Assembly: GCA_030441635.1 (NCBI GenBank)
Contig: JAUEMM010000001.1
Span: forward strand, 1 to 64,000
Reading direction: 5' to 3'
DNA length: 64,000 nt
Origin: Wolbachia endosymbiont of Tyrophagus putrescentiae
GTDB lineage: Bacteria; Pseudomonadota; Alphaproteobacteria; Rickettsiales; Anaplasmataceae
Made by a program: the position numbers and the translations under genes. The notes below the pieces were generated by a model. That model saw nothing but the letters and a program-made list of their open reading frames with translations, was not told the origin of the DNA and ran no database searches. The stretch's first letter is position 1. Every line of letters begins with the position of its first letter. This document shows positions 19,153-29,356 of this stretch, one piece after another.

Positions 19153-19938
19153 TTATCTGTCTTTACTTGCAAAGTGAATAGTCATACCAACTTCAAACCC
19201 GTGTGTACCGAAAAACTTATTCTTTATAGTTGTAGTGGTGTTTGCTGAGTCTGTTGTCCAAGTTTTATTAGTCAGTTTTAAGTTTTTGAACTTTTCAAAA
19301 TCACCACCAATAACACCAAAGTGTCTATATCCTATATGTATGTTTGTGTCTTCAGTGAATTGGTAACTAAGACCAGCCTTTAGTTGATATGCAGGTCTGA
19401 TTGATGCTTTTTCAAACATCTTCATTCTTGTTACCCCACCCCCAACTCCAACATAAGGAGAAAAAGAGAATCGATTGCTTTTCCACTGACGATAAGCATT
19501 TACAAGAAGAGATGTATTTTCAATACTATCAGTATTTGTTGTGATTGCATAAAGATCGCTTTCAGCTTTATATGATATGGAGATTGGACCATCCATTAAG
19601 CCAATGTTATCAACTTTCACTTTAGAATGCATTAATTCCAACTCAGTTTTGTAGCTGCCCGATTTATGCGCATAACCTAGCAATATATTTGCTGCAAATG
19701 GAGGAGTATAGTTTGGTTTGTATTTATCTAGTGTTGTACCTTTTGTATTTTCAGCAGAACGGTCATTTATTGTAATATTTGTTATATTTTTACCTTGGGT
19801 AGAATGTGTTATACTTAATGGGCATATATGGCTGAAAAGCTGTTTATGGTATGCACCTCCTATGTAAAATCCTTCATTTGCAAATGATTGTTGTGACAAC
19901 AGCAAAACGATTGCCGTTGCCGATAACGCTCTTATCAT
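19153..19938 (-). CDS. WSP/P44-Msp2-like outer membrane protein
   Basis: 261 residues. A signal peptide (about 1-20, ALSATAIVLLLSQQSFA) is followed by alternating beta strands. SPYVGVGGGVTRM, LKAGLSYQFTEDTNIHIGYR and the terminal strand HGFEVGMTIHF match the membrane strands conserved in Wolbachia WSP and Anaplasma P44. It is probably an eight-stranded barrel with exposed loops. It is a WSP-family paralogue rather than the classical wsp gene, because the loops and length differ. AGGAGG (revcomp at about 19943) precedes the start. Confidence 0.82.
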   Translation of the reverse strand: MIRALSATAIVLLLSQQSFANEGFYIGGAYHKQLFSHICPLSITHSTQGKNITNITINDRSAENTKGTTLDKYKPNYTPPFAANILLGYAHKSGSYKTELELMHSKVKVDNIGLMDGPISISYKAESDLYAITTNTDSIENTSLLVNAYRQWKSNRFSFSPYVGVGGGVTRMKMFEKASIRPAYQLKAGLSYQFTEDTNIHIGYRHFGVIGGDFEKFKNLKLTNKTWTTDSANTTTTIKNKFFGTHGFEVGMTIHFASKDR

Positions 19939-20031
19939 ATATCCTCCTAATGAAAAAACTTACTTTACAAGGATGTGATTAAAAATAGGTAAAATTAACT
20001 TGGAGAATTAAGTTTTTATGTAGTTTTATTG

Positions 20032-21489
20032 TTATAGCTGCTCAATTACTCTACCACAGCTTTGTTCAATGACACTTGCTACATTTAAAATCCCTGCTTC
20101 ATCGTAATAATTGCCTATTACTTGTAAAGCAAGAGGCAGACCTTCATTGGAAAGTGCAACGGGCACGGAAATAGCAGGTAATCCAGCTAGGCTTGCTGGT
20201 ACAGTGAATACATCATTGATGCACATAATTAATGGATCTGGCTTTTCGTTTAACCCAAATGCTTCTGTTGGAGAGGATGGCACAAGTATGTAATCTATGT
20301 TTTCAAATGCTTTTATGAAATCGTTGCGGATTAACGCCCTGACGCATTGAGCCTTTTCATAGTATTCATTATAGTGACCTGAAGAAAGCGCGTAAGCACC
20401 CATTAGGATTCTTCTTTTCACTTCTTTACCAAAACCTTCTGCTCTTTTTAGTTCATACATTTCATCAAGTGTATCAGCTTCAATGTGCAATCCATAACGC
20501 ACTCCATCGTAACGTGCAAGGTTAGACGAAGTTTCAGCAGAGCAGATTAAATAGTAAACTGGTATTGCATATTTTGTATGTGGCAAGCTGATATCGACAA
20601 CTTCAGCACCATTTTCCCTGAGGTAAGTGGCAACTTTTTCCCAATGATGAATAATTTCATCTGAAATTCCATCCATATTATATTCTCTTGGAATACCTAT
20701 TCGTTTACCTTTGATGTTGTTGTCTATCAGATTAAAAAATTTAGGAACTGGTTGATCGCTAGATGTTGAATCTTTTTTGTCGTATCCGCATATAGCTTCT
20801 AGCATTAGTGCTGAGTCAGCAACTGAACGAGTAATTACCCCCGCTTGGTCCAAAGAGCTTGCAAATGCGATCATACCAAAACGTGAACATCTTCCATAAG
20901 TTGGTTTCACACCCACTACTCCACAGTAAGCTGCGGGTTGACGTACGGACCCACCAGTGTCGCTTCCTAATGCACCAGCGCATAAGAATCCTGCTACTGC
21001 TGCTGCAGAACCTCCAGATGAGCCGCCAGGCACAACTTTTTCTCCATCACTTTTTCTAATCCAAACATTTTCAACGGGACCAAAGTAACTGTTTGTATTT
21101 GCAGAGCCCATAGCAAATTCATCCATATTGAGTTTACCAAGCATAGCCACTCCATTGTGTAAAAGCTTGTCAGATACTGTAGATTCATAAGTTGGAATAA
21201 AATTTTCTAACATCTTTGAAGCTGCTGTGGTTCTAATCCCTTTTGTGCAGAACAAATCTTTCACACCTACTGGTATTCCTGTTAATGGTGAATTTTCTTG
21301 CTTAGAGAGGTTTACATCTGCAGCTTTTGCAGCTTCTATTGCTATTTCCGGGGTTTTTGTGATAAATGCATTTAATTTTTCATTTTCAGCAGCATCGATG
21401 TGAGCTTTTACAAGTTCAACAGAAGAAAAATCTCTTCTCTTCAGGCCATCATGCATCTGTACAATACTCAATTTCCTCAGTTCGTTCAT
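20032..21489 (-). CDS. gatA: Asp-tRNA(Asn)/Glu-tRNA(Gln) amidotransferase subunit A
   Basis: 485 residues from the ATG at 21489 (a TTG one codon upstream gives MMNEL). The amidase signature is clear: GVKDLFCTKG with the catalytic Lys, and GGSSGGSAAAVAG with the cis-Ser and nucleophile Ser region. It hydrolyses glutamine to supply ammonia for transamidation of mischarged Glu-tRNA(Gln) and Asp-tRNA(Asn), acting with GatB and GatC, which are not in the window. Confidence 0.95.
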   Translation of the reverse strand: MNELRKLSIVQMHDGLKRRDFSSVELVKAHIDAAENEKLNAFITKTPEIAIEAAKAADVNLSKQENSPLTGIPVGVKDLFCTKGIRTTAASKMLENFIPTYESTVSDKLLHNGVAMLGKLNMDEFAMGSANTNSYFGPVENVWIRKSDGEKVVPGGSSGGSAAAVAGFLCAGALGSDTGGSVRQPAAYCGVVGVKPTYGRCSRFGMIAFASSLDQAGVITRSVADSALMLEAICGYDKKDSTSSDQPVPKFFNLIDNNIKGKRIGIPREYNMDGISDEIIHHWEKVATYLRENGAEVVDISLPHTKYAIPVYYLICSAETSSNLARYDGVRYGLHIEADTLDEMYELKRAEGFGKEVKRRILMGAYALSSGHYNEYYEKAQCVRALIRNDFIKAFENIDYILVPSSPTEAFGLNEKPDPLIMCINDVFTVPASLAGLPAISVPVALSNEGLPLALQVIGNYYDEAGILNVASVIEQSCGRVIEQL

Positions 21490-21587
21490 CAATATCTCGT
21501 TTCTAAAGACCTTAATTATAATAGTAACTAGATAAAAAATCTATATATTTGTGGCAATATAGCTTAGATCCATGAGTATAAAGGAGT

Positions 21588-22613
21588 TTATCGCAAGATA
21601 TAACCAATGATTTTGATAAGCAATGTCACACCATTTTTTATCTTTGTTTTACTGGTATTGTTGGCCATAATACGTAACTTTTTGCAATCACTCAACAGGT
21701 CAATTAGTAACTCTGTAAGTTTTTTTTTAGCTTCACTATTTTGTTCAATTATTTCTGCTGCACATGCATTTTTAATATACATTGCATTATGAAACTGATG
21801 GTTATCTTTTGCGTGAGGGTATGGAATGTATATAGCGGGACGCCTAGCAAGAGTAATCTCCGCAATTGAAGTTGCTCCTGCTCTGCTGATAACTACATGT
21901 GAATTAGCTAATTTTTTTTCTAAATCATTAAAGAATGGACTGAGTGTATAGTTGATGTTGTAACTTTTATATAGATTTTCGACTCTACTTATGTTTTTTT
22001 CCTTGCACTGTTGTGTTACAATGATTTTCTTTTTTATTTCTTCAGGTAGGTCGCAGATTATATTGCTGACTACATCGTCAAAAAAGTCTGCACCTTGGCT
22101 GCCTGCTATGATGAGTATATTCAAATTGTTCTTAGCACTGGGGTAGTTATGTATTTCTGATGTCTCAATGAAGTTTCCAGTGAAAATACATTTTTTACCT
22201 TCAGCATATTTAGTGTTTTTAAAACTGGTGGCGACTAATAGTGCACTCTTGAAAAAAAATCTATTCACTTCTCCTAAGATTATGTTTTGTTCGTGCAGAA
22301 TGATAGGTATGGAAAGGATTTTTGCTGCAAAAAGAGTTGGAAAAGATGCATAACTGCCAAAACCAATAACTAATCTAGGTCGTAGTTTTACCATCTGATA
22401 AAGTGCTAACATACAACTATAAAGCAAAGAGAAAAGAAATTTTAATTTGCTTCCACTTGGTCTACATAGTGGCAATACATAACTCTCTATCTCATTTATT
22501 TGTTTATTGGTGAACAATATACATTTGTACCCCTCAGCTTTTAATGTTTTTGCTAAGGTTAAAGCTGGAAAAATGTGTCCACCTGTTCCACCTGTTGCTA
22601 AGATAATGTCCAT
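21588..22613 (-). CDS. murG: UDP-GlcNAc:undecaprenyl-PP-MurNAc-pentapeptide GlcNAc transferase
   Basis: 341 residues, a GT-B glycosyltransferase. The N-terminal TGGTGGHIFPAL loop, the middle IIAGSQGA loop and the C-terminal VISRAGATSIAEI and HAKDNHQFHNA acceptor/donor motifs are all present. MurG makes lipid II at the inner face of the membrane. Its presence fits the residual peptidoglycan pathway kept by Wolbachia, as does lysC next door. Confidence 0.93.
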   Translation of the reverse strand: MDIILATGGTGGHIFPALTLAKTLKAEGYKCILFTNKQINEIESYVLPLCRPSGSKLKFLFSLLYSCMLALYQMVKLRPRLVIGFGSYASFPTLFAAKILSIPIILHEQNIILGEVNRFFFKSALLVATSFKNTKYAEGKKCIFTGNFIETSEIHNYPSAKNNLNILIIAGSQGADFFDDVVSNIICDLPEEIKKKIIVTQQCKEKNISRVENLYKSYNINYTLSPFFNDLEKKLANSHVVISRAGATSIAEITLARRPAIYIPYPHAKDNHQFHNAMYIKNACAAEIIEQNSEAKKKLTELLIDLLSDCKKLRIMANNTSKTKIKNGVTLLIKIIGYILR

Positions 22614-22752
22614 GAAATATGTAATAGCCAGTACTTATTATTGATAATCATCTGATGATTTGCACGTATAATTTTATTAGCTCAAAGAAGTCTAAAATTG
22701 CATTGTTGAAGTAAAGATTATAATAATTAATCGTAATATACATTTTTATCTA

Positions 22753-23910
22753 GTGAATACTGTCATTGTAAAAAAATTTGGTGGAACGTCTCTGACTAAT
22801 TTAAGCCGGGTTGCACATCTAATAAAAAATGACGTTGAGAAAGGGCATAAGGTAGTAGTGGTTGTATCTGCAGTGGCAGGCTTTACTGATCAAATGATTG
22901 CTCAGGCTCAAAGAGTTTCAAACTTAAACAGCCAGCAAGAGTTATCAGAGTACGACGTTTTACTATCTGCAGGTGAACAAATATCCTGTGGTTTGTTAGC
23001 AGTTGCACTTCAATCCATAGGTGTTAACGCTAAATCATGGCTTGCGTGGCAATTGCCTGTTGTGACTAATAATTTTTTTTCTCAGTCGAAAATAAAGGAA
23101 ATAAATATTGATCATCTACAAAAGTCATTTTCTGAAGGCTACACTGTTGCAGTAATTGCTGGCTTTCAAGGTATCTATAATAATAGACTGACTACGTTTG
23201 GCAGAGGAGGCTCTGATATATCTGCGGTTGCTTTAGCGGTAGCTTTTAATGTGAGAAAATGCGAAATCTTCACTGATATCGACGGGATATATACGGCTGA
23301 CCCTAAGGTTGTTACCAAAGCACGTAAACTAAAATTTGTTTCTTATGATGAAATGTTGGAAATGTCGTTATCTGGTGCTAAAATCTTACATAATCGTTCA
23401 GTTCAATTGGCAATGAAGAATAACATACAATTGCAAGTATTTTCTACTTTTAAAGAAGCAGAAGGCACTACTGTGCTATCTTCTAAAGATGCGTTGGAAA
23501 AACATTTAATTACCGGAATAACGTGTAGCACTAATGAAGCACTGATAACTCTTTCTGATGTTAATATTCATGTTTTAAAGAATATAGTAGATGCAAATAT
23601 AAAAATTGATATGATACACGGAGCAAATTTTGTAATTGCCAAATATGATATTAGTCGAATAAAAGATCTATTGGATGAAAATATTAATTATACTATAAAT
23701 AACAATGTCGCTAAAGTTTCAATAATCGGTATTGGGGTTACTTCTAATGTTGATGTTGTGCGTTGTATACTCAATGTTTTGGAGAAAAAAAAGATAGAAA
23801 TGCTTGCTATTTCCATGTCAGAACTCAGGATTAGCGTGGTCGTTGATGCAGAATATGCAGAAATTCTAACTAAGGACTTACACACTGAATATGGACTTGA
23901 CCTTTTTTGA
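22753..23910 (+). CDS. lysC: Aspartate kinase
   Basis: 385 residues starting with GTG at 22753; no ATG is near. The kinase fold has KKFGGTSL at the N-terminus, GRGGSDISAVALA and a FTDIDGIYTADP strand. A C-terminal pair of ACT-like regulatory domains follows (IIGIGVTSNVDVV). It phosphorylates aspartate at the head of the diaminopimelate/lysine branch, which Wolbachia uses for cell-wall peptide. It is divergent from murG. Confidence 0.92.
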   Translation: MNTVIVKKFGGTSLTNLSRVAHLIKNDVEKGHKVVVVVSAVAGFTDQMIAQAQRVSNLNSQQELSEYDVLLSAGEQISCGLLAVALQSIGVNAKSWLAWQLPVVTNNFFSQSKIKEINIDHLQKSFSEGYTVAVIAGFQGIYNNRLTTFGRGGSDISAVALAVAFNVRKCEIFTDIDGIYTADPKVVTKARKLKFVSYDEMLEMSLSGAKILHNRSVQLAMKNNIQLQVFSTFKEAEGTTVLSSKDALEKHLITGITCSTNEALITLSDVNIHVLKNIVDANIKIDMIHGANFVIAKYDISRIKDLLDENINYTINNNVAKVSIIGIGVTSNVDVVRCILNVLEKKKIEMLAISMSELRISVVVDAEYAEILTKDLHTEYGLDLF

Positions 23911-23992
23911 AACTCGATTTCTGAAGCTTTTATCAAATACATCCTGCAGTGTACTTCTTCTAAGAATTTTTCATAACAGGTTTTGAAGGGGG

Positions 23993-23998
23993 TATAAT
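23993..23998 (+). promoter_or_regulatory. Candidate -10 box upstream of parAB
   Basis: A perfect TATAAT lies 64 bases before the likely parA start, in a gene-free spacer. No good -35 hexamer is found at 17 bases, so the promoter would be weak or activator-dependent. Confidence 0.35.
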
Positions 23999-24061
23999 GT
24001 AATTGTTTGCAAAAGTGTTTTGTGCCTATACAATAGAATTATTACAAGTAAAGTAAAAGCT

Positions 24062-24865
24062 TTGAGTAAAGTTCTTGCAGTAGTTAATCAAAAGGGAGGA
24101 GTAGGTAAAACTACAACTAGTGTAAATTTAGCAACGGCTTTTGCTGCAGTTAATAAAAACACTTTGTTGATAGATCTCGATCCTCAAGGAAATGCCAGCA
24201 CTGGCCTTGGCTTTTCGTATAAAAGCCGTGCAAAAAATATATATAATGTGCTAGTAAATAATGAGCCTATATTATCTACTGTGCTTAATACAGAGGTGCC
24301 TAATTTATCATTGATTGCTTCAACAGTTGATTTATCTGCTGCGGAAGTTGAGCTCATACAATTCGAGCGAAGGGAGTTTGTCCTCAAGGATGCGCTAATG
24401 AAGATTAGGGAGAGTTATGAATATATAATTATTGACTGCCCTCCTTCTCTTGGTCTACTTACTATCAATGCGCTTACTGCCTCTGATTCAATAATTATTC
24501 CTCTTCAGTGTGAATTTTTTGCCTTAGAAGGCTTAAGTCACCTAATAAAAACTGTAGAACTAATAAAAAAATATTTAAATCCTTCTCTACAAATAGAAGG
24601 AATAGTGTTAACAATGTACGATAGGCGTAATAAGCTTAGTGAGCAGGTCAAAATTGAAATTTGTAATCATCTCAGTGATAAAGTATATGAGACTATTATT
24701 CCACGTAATGTAAGATTATCGGAAGCTCCTTCTTACGGAAAACCGGCAATTATATATGATCTGAAATGCTCGGGTGCACAGGCATATGTATATTTAGCAA
24801 AAGAAATTTTAGAAAAGCAAAATAGTAGTTGTGAGGTTGTGTTAGCAAGTGAAAGTGTGGCATGA
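24062..24865 (+). CDS. parA: Chromosome partitioning ATPase ParA
   Basis: 267 residues from the TTG at 24062, which makes the protein begin MSKVLAVVNQKGGVGKTTTS as in its relatives; a TTG at 24020 would add 14 residues of no clear value. The deviant Walker A KGGVGKTT, the LIDLDPQGN switch and IIDCPPSLG are diagnostic. It overlaps parB by four bases (ATGA). With ParB it segregates the chromosome origin. Confidence 0.92.
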   Translation: MSKVLAVVNQKGGVGKTTTSVNLATAFAAVNKNTLLIDLDPQGNASTGLGFSYKSRAKNIYNVLVNNEPILSTVLNTEVPNLSLIASTVDLSAAEVELIQFERREFVLKDALMKIRESYEYIIIDCPPSLGLLTINALTASDSIIIPLQCEFFALEGLSHLIKTVELIKKYLNPSLQIEGIVLTMYDRRNKLSEQVKIEICNHLSDKVYETIIPRNVRLSEAPSYGKPAIIYDLKCSGAQAYVYLAKEILEKQNSSCEVVLASESVA

Positions 24866-25701
24866 AAAATAATCAAAGGCTAGGGCAGGGCCTATCTGGG
24901 CTAATAGCAGGTCATTCCCTTGATACATCAGATGATCAACAGCAGGAATCTTTACCTGTTTCATTGTTGCATCCCAGTAAGTTTCAGCCCAGAAAATATT
25001 TTGATGAGGAATCACTAAAGGAGCTTGCGAACTCAATAGAGAAAAGTGGCATTATACAACCTGTTGTAGTGCGTAAAGATCCAAACGAAGGTGGTTATGA
25101 AATAATAGCTGGGGAACGCCGCTGGCGAGCTAGCAAGATTGCAAAACTTAGTAATATTCCTGTTATTATTAAGGATTTAAATGATAAGGAGTGTCTAGAG
25201 ATATCTATAATTGAAAACGTGCAAAGGCAGGATATTAATCCAATAGAAGAAGGGGATGCGTATAAAAAGCTAATAGATGAATTTTCTTATACACATGAAG
25301 AATTATCTACAGTTATAGGTAAAAGCCGCAGCTACATAACTAACATGATCAGAATGCTGCTGCTTCCTGATAGTGTGAAATTGATGATAAGTGAAAAGAA
25401 ATTATCTATGGGGCATGCAAGAGCACTAATCAATGTTGAAAATGCAGAGGAGATTGCAGAAAAAATAGCTTCTCGTGGTTTGAGTGTTAGGCAAACTGAA
25501 AAATTAATAAGAGATTTGCACAATACACAAGAAAAGCAACAACAGCATAAAAATCAAGATATAACTGCAATAGAGAGTACTATATCTTTACAGTTAGGCT
25601 TGAGTGTGAAGATCAGCGACAATAATTCTCAAGGTGTAGTTACTATAAAATATAACAGCCTTGCAGAACTGGAAATGATAGTAAAGGCCTTAACAAGTTA
25701 G
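24862..25701 (+). CDS. parB: Chromosome partitioning protein ParB
   Basis: 279 residues. The CTP-binding ParB/Srx domain carries QPRKYFDEESLKELANSI, GERRWRAS and ENVQRQDINPIEE. A helix-turn-helix for parS recognition follows (LSTVIGKSRSYITNMIRML), and a short C-terminal dimer domain ends the protein. Start ATG overlaps the parA stop. I looked for but did not find a clear parS palindrome in the intergenic parts of this window. Confidence 0.93.
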   Translation: MKNNQRLGQGLSGLIAGHSLDTSDDQQQESLPVSLLHPSKFQPRKYFDEESLKELANSIEKSGIIQPVVVRKDPNEGGYEIIAGERRWRASKIAKLSNIPVIIKDLNDKECLEISIIENVQRQDINPIEEGDAYKKLIDEFSYTHEELSTVIGKSRSYITNMIRMLLLPDSVKLMISEKKLSMGHARALINVENAEEIAEKIASRGLSVRQTEKLIRDLHNTQEKQQQHKNQDITAIESTISLQLGLSVKISDNNSQGVVTIKYNSLAELEMIVKALTS

Positions 25702-25707
25702 ATTTTT

Positions 25708-27288
25708 TTATTCCCACTCGATGGTTGCAGGTGGTTTTGAAGTTATGTCATATACAACTCTACTTACTCCAGCTACATTGTTGATAATTATATTGCTGAC
25801 GTTCTGTAAAAAATCCCAAAAGACTAAGGAATATTTGTTTTTATCTTCAAATGGAAATGCATCAGCCGTCATACCGTCAGAAGATGTTACGGCTCTCAAA
25901 GCACAGACGTATTTATATGTTCTCTTATCACCCATTACACCTACAGTTTTTATAGGTAACAGCACAGCAAAAGCCTGCCATATTTTATTATACAAATTAT
26001 AACTCTTCATTGTGTTGATATATATTTCATCAACTTCTTGTAGTATACGCACCTTTTCCTCTGTCACCTCACCAATAATACGCACAGCAAGGCCAGGACC
26101 AGGGAAAGGATGTTGAAATATTACTTCATCTGCTAACCCCATTTCTTTTCCAAGAGACCTCACCTCATCTTTGAATAAATAGTGAAGAGGCTCTATCAAT
26201 TTGAGTTGCATCTTTTCCGGCAATCCACCAACATTATGATGGGATTTAATTGTACTGGCATTATCCGATGCATGTCCAGATTCGATGACGTCAGAATAGA
26301 TAGTACCCTGCATTAAAAACTCTATATTACCTATTTTTTTTGCTTCTTCCTCGAATACTTCAATGAAAGTATTACCTATAATTTTACGTTTTTGTTCTGG
26401 GTCGGTTACACCTTTAAGTCTGCCTAAAAATAAATCTGATCTATCAATACAATTGATTGGAAAATCTGTTAGCATGTTAATATTTTGCTTTTGATTTTTG
26501 CTGAGCAGTCCAGTATCAATGAAAATACAATGTAATTGTTGTCCTACAGCTTGGTAGGTTAATGCTGTTGCAACGCTTGAATCAACGCCACCACTGACTG
26601 CAGCAATAATTTTTTTATTTCCTACTATACTTTTAATTTTTTCCTTTTGCTCATCAATGAAAGATTTCATTGTCCAATTTCTATCACACTCAGCGATATC
26701 AAGAAAATTAGAAAGTAGATTATGTCCATCTTCCGTATGTTTTACCTCGGGGTGAAATTGAGTGCAATATATCTTACGTTTTTCATTTGCGATGATTGCT
26801 ATCGTTTGGTTCACTACTCCAGACGCAATAACAGTGAATCCTTCTGGAATGCTATCAACGCTATCTGAATGATTCATCAGTACATCTACTGTTGAGTCAA
26901 CATTCCATACGCCTTTTATAATTGGAGATTCTTCTAATATCTTTACTTTGGTTTTACCAAATTCTTGTTTAAAGTTTTCTCTAACTATGGCTCCAAAATA
27001 GTGACAAATCAGTTGCTGCCCGTAGCATATTCCAAGTATTGGCACGCCGGCTGTTTCATTCAGTTGTATAATTTCATTTACTAGGCAGTTTTTTGAGGAA
27101 TCACCGTTATTGACTGATTCAGGACCGCCAGAGAAAATAAAACCGTTGAATCTAGATATGGATTCAGAGCTTGCATGACTTGATAATATTTCACAATATA
27201 CGTTCATTTCTCTAACTTGCTTGGCAATCAATTGCGTGAACTGCGAACCAAAATCAATAATAGCGATTTGTGACAATTTTTTTTTCAT
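25708..27288 (-). CDS. guaA: GMP synthase (glutamine-hydrolysing)
   Basis: 526 residues. The N-terminal class I glutaminase domain has GICYGQQL with the nucleophile Cys and [11 protein letters not shown] with His/Glu. The ATP-pyrophosphatase domain carries [11 protein letters not shown], and the C-terminal dimerisation domain ends IEWE as in the family. It converts XMP to GMP. It lies 61 bases downstream of virD4 on the same strand and converges on parB with only six bases between stops. Confidence 0.96.
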   Translation of the reverse strand: MKKKLSQIAIIDFGSQFTQLIAKQVREMNVYCEILSSHASSESISRFNGFIFSGGPESVNNGDSSKNCLVNEIIQLNETAGVPILGICYGQQLICHYFGAIVRENFKQEFGKTKVKILEESPIIKGVWNVDSTVDVLMNHSDSVDSIPEGFTVIASGVVNQTIAIIANEKRKIYCTQFHPEVKHTEDGHNLLSNFLDIAECDRNWTMKSFIDEQKEKIKSIVGNKKIIAAVSGGVDSSVATALTYQAVGQQLHCIFIDTGLLSKNQKQNINMLTDFPINCIDRSDLFLGRLKGVTDPEQKRKIIGNTFIEVFEEEAKKIGNIEFLMQGTIYSDVIESGHASDNASTIKSHHNVGGLPEKMQLKLIEPLHYLFKDEVRSLGKEMGLADEVIFQHPFPGPGLAVRIIGEVTEEKVRILQEVDEIYINTMKSYNLYNKIWQAFAVLLPIKTVGVMGDKRTYKYVCALRAVTSSDGMTADAFPFEDKNKYSLVFWDFLQNVSNIIINNVAGVSRVVYDITSKPPATIEWE

Positions 27289-27349
27289 CTGATTTTAAGA
27301 GTATATATTAATAATAAGAAAAATAATAAATAAGTAAATAAACTCTGGG

Positions 27350-29329
27350 TTAAATATCTTTTTCTTTTCTGTTGTTGTCAGTTTCTTCATCGTCAATCTC
27401 TTCCTCATCATCGTCATCAATATCTTCATCTTCAGCTTCCTCTTCTTGATCAAGTTCATCTTCGTCATCAAATTCATCATCATCATCATCATAATCATGT
27501 TCTAGCAAGTCTTGATCTTTATGGATAGGATTGGATTCTTCTATGATATCATTATCTTCATTGTTGATTTCACCGGTGTCCTTATTAGTAGCAGAAGAAA
27601 CTTTACTTGGATCATAAGGATCTTGCGTAGGTACCTGTGTTGGCTTTAGCAATTTTCTAGTAAAAGTGCTATCATTATAGTACAGGATCTTCCTCGACTT
27701 TATCGGGTAAGTGGATTCTATCAAAATTATTTGCTCATCGCGTGGTAACATAATGACTTCCTGAGGCAGTAATAACGCCCGTTGTGCTTCAGAAAGGTGT
27801 AATGACCTTGATGCTGGATTAAGGTCCAGGAATTTTGGTCTATTTAAAGATGACTGCTCCACAGTTTTATTTCCTATTAGCTGTGATATCAAATTAGCTG
27901 TCTCTATGTTATTAGCTGCAAAGGTTATTCTGTAAGTTGAATTTGATAAGAATGAGTTCATTCCTGCTTCTTCATATATTCCTTTTAACTGCTCAGTATC
28001 TTGAACAATTAAAAACAGCCTTACTTTATAACCACGAAAATATGCTATACCGGTCTGAAATTGCTCCATTTTTCCGAGTGTAGGAAACTCGTCCATTAAA
28101 AACAATACGCCATAAGGTTCATCATCTGACGGCAAGGTGCGACATAAAAATTCAGTAGCCTGTTGATAAAACACCTGCATTAAAGGCCTTAATCTTGTGA
28201 GGTTATCAGGAGTCAATCCAACGTATACTGTCACCCTTTCTCTTTTAAAATTCATGATATTGAAATCACTTGTTGCAGTTGCTGTGTCGATCAGTGGGTT
28301 TGCCCATAATTCAAGAGATGAGTTCATTGTTGATACAACCCCTGACCTTTCTTTATCAGCTTTCTGTAGAAAGGCAGCAATATTCATATATGCTACAGGG
28401 TGTAGCGTTTTACCCATTGTATCTAAAACTACAGCTAAGTTGTAAACCACGTCATCACTACGCATGGTGCGTACCACTTCACCGAAAGATTTAATCTTTT
28501 CTGGGGCAGCAATTAAATATAGTACCACACCAACAAATAAGCTTCTTGCTTCGTTCTGCCAAAAGTCTTGTTCAGGCATGATGAGGTTAGCGATTTTTTG
28601 CACATCATCAACCATTTGTCCGGGCTTACTGCTAATCCATTGCAATGGATTATAACAGTGACTTACTCCATCTGGTTGCGCTGGATTCCATACAAAAACT
28701 TTTTGTCCCTGACGTGCTCTCCAACCACTTGTGATTTCATAGTTTTCTAATTTGATGTCATGTACAATGGTTGAATCAGACCAAAATAATAAATTAGGAA
28801 TTACAAAACCAACACCTTTACCAGAACCTGTAGGTGCAAACAATAATGCATGCTGGTATCCATCAGCAATAAAATAACCTCTTTTATCTTTACCTAAGAG
28901 CAACCCTTTCTTGCTTCTTAATCCTGCCTTGCGTATATCCTTTTCTGATGCCCATCTTGAATCTCCGTGGAGTGACTCCTTTTTTTTGAATGGCTTCCAA
29001 TCAATTATTCTTTCTCTGACATTCCATAATATAATAATTAGAATGGAAATAGGTAATGCAGCTGAGATAATCAACTTTAACTTTAAGTTATGAGTAGCAT
29101 ACCTTTCTGGGTAATACCAGCAGTTTTTGATATGATCAAAAATCGTTGGCCATAAATGTTGTGGAAAATCTCTTATGCTAGGGTCGATATTTTTAAAGTC
29201 TACTGCATTAGGACCATCAACTAATAAAAAGAATAGCAGGCCAGATAAATAAAAGCAAAACTCTAGTGCACTAAAAACTACTACGCCACCTATAAGAATG
29301 TTGCGTAAATGATTTCCATTATAGCTCAT
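27350..29329 (-). CDS. virD4: Type IV secretion coupling ATPase VirD4
   Basis: 659 residues. Two N-terminal membrane helices (about 11-36 and 85-102) are followed by the AAA+ domain, with Walker A FAPTGSGKGVG at 165-175 and a Walker B-like FLMDEFPTLG. It recruits substrates to the T4SS at the inner membrane. The last 70 residues are extremely acidic (runs of D and E such as DDDDDEFDDEDELDQEEEAE), encoded by a low-complexity GAT/GAA tract. Last gene of the ribA-virB8-B9-B10-B11-D4 cluster. Confidence 0.96.
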   Translation of the reverse strand: MSYNGNHLRNILIGGVVVFSALEFCFYLSGLLFFLLVDGPNAVDFKNIDPSIRDFPQHLWPTIFDHIKNCWYYPERYATHNLKLKLIISAALPISILIIILWNVRERIIDWKPFKKKESLHGDSRWASEKDIRKAGLRSKKGLLLGKDKRGYFIADGYQHALLFAPTGSGKGVGFVIPNLLFWSDSTIVHDIKLENYEITSGWRARQGQKVFVWNPAQPDGVSHCYNPLQWISSKPGQMVDDVQKIANLIMPEQDFWQNEARSLFVGVVLYLIAAPEKIKSFGEVVRTMRSDDVVYNLAVVLDTMGKTLHPVAYMNIAAFLQKADKERSGVVSTMNSSLELWANPLIDTATATSDFNIMNFKRERVTVYVGLTPDNLTRLRPLMQVFYQQATEFLCRTLPSDDEPYGVLFLMDEFPTLGKMEQFQTGIAYFRGYKVRLFLIVQDTEQLKGIYEEAGMNSFLSNSTYRITFAANNIETANLISQLIGNKTVEQSSLNRPKFLDLNPASRSLHLSEAQRALLLPQEVIMLPRDEQIILIESTYPIKSRKILYYNDSTFTRKLLKPTQVPTQDPYDPSKVSSATNKDTGEINNEDNDIIEESNPIHKDQDLLEHDYDDDDDEFDDEDELDQEEEAEDEDIDDDDEEEIDDEETDNNRKEKDI

Positions 29330-29356
29330 AACTATTCTTTCCTACCACTAATAAGT

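Noticed and set aside
19153..19938. Classical wsp or wspB gene
   Set aside because: Only the strand motifs of the family are shared; length, loops and position differ from both.
27295..27498. Methionine-rich ORF
   Set aside because: It is the shifted reading of the repetitive acidic tail of virD4.
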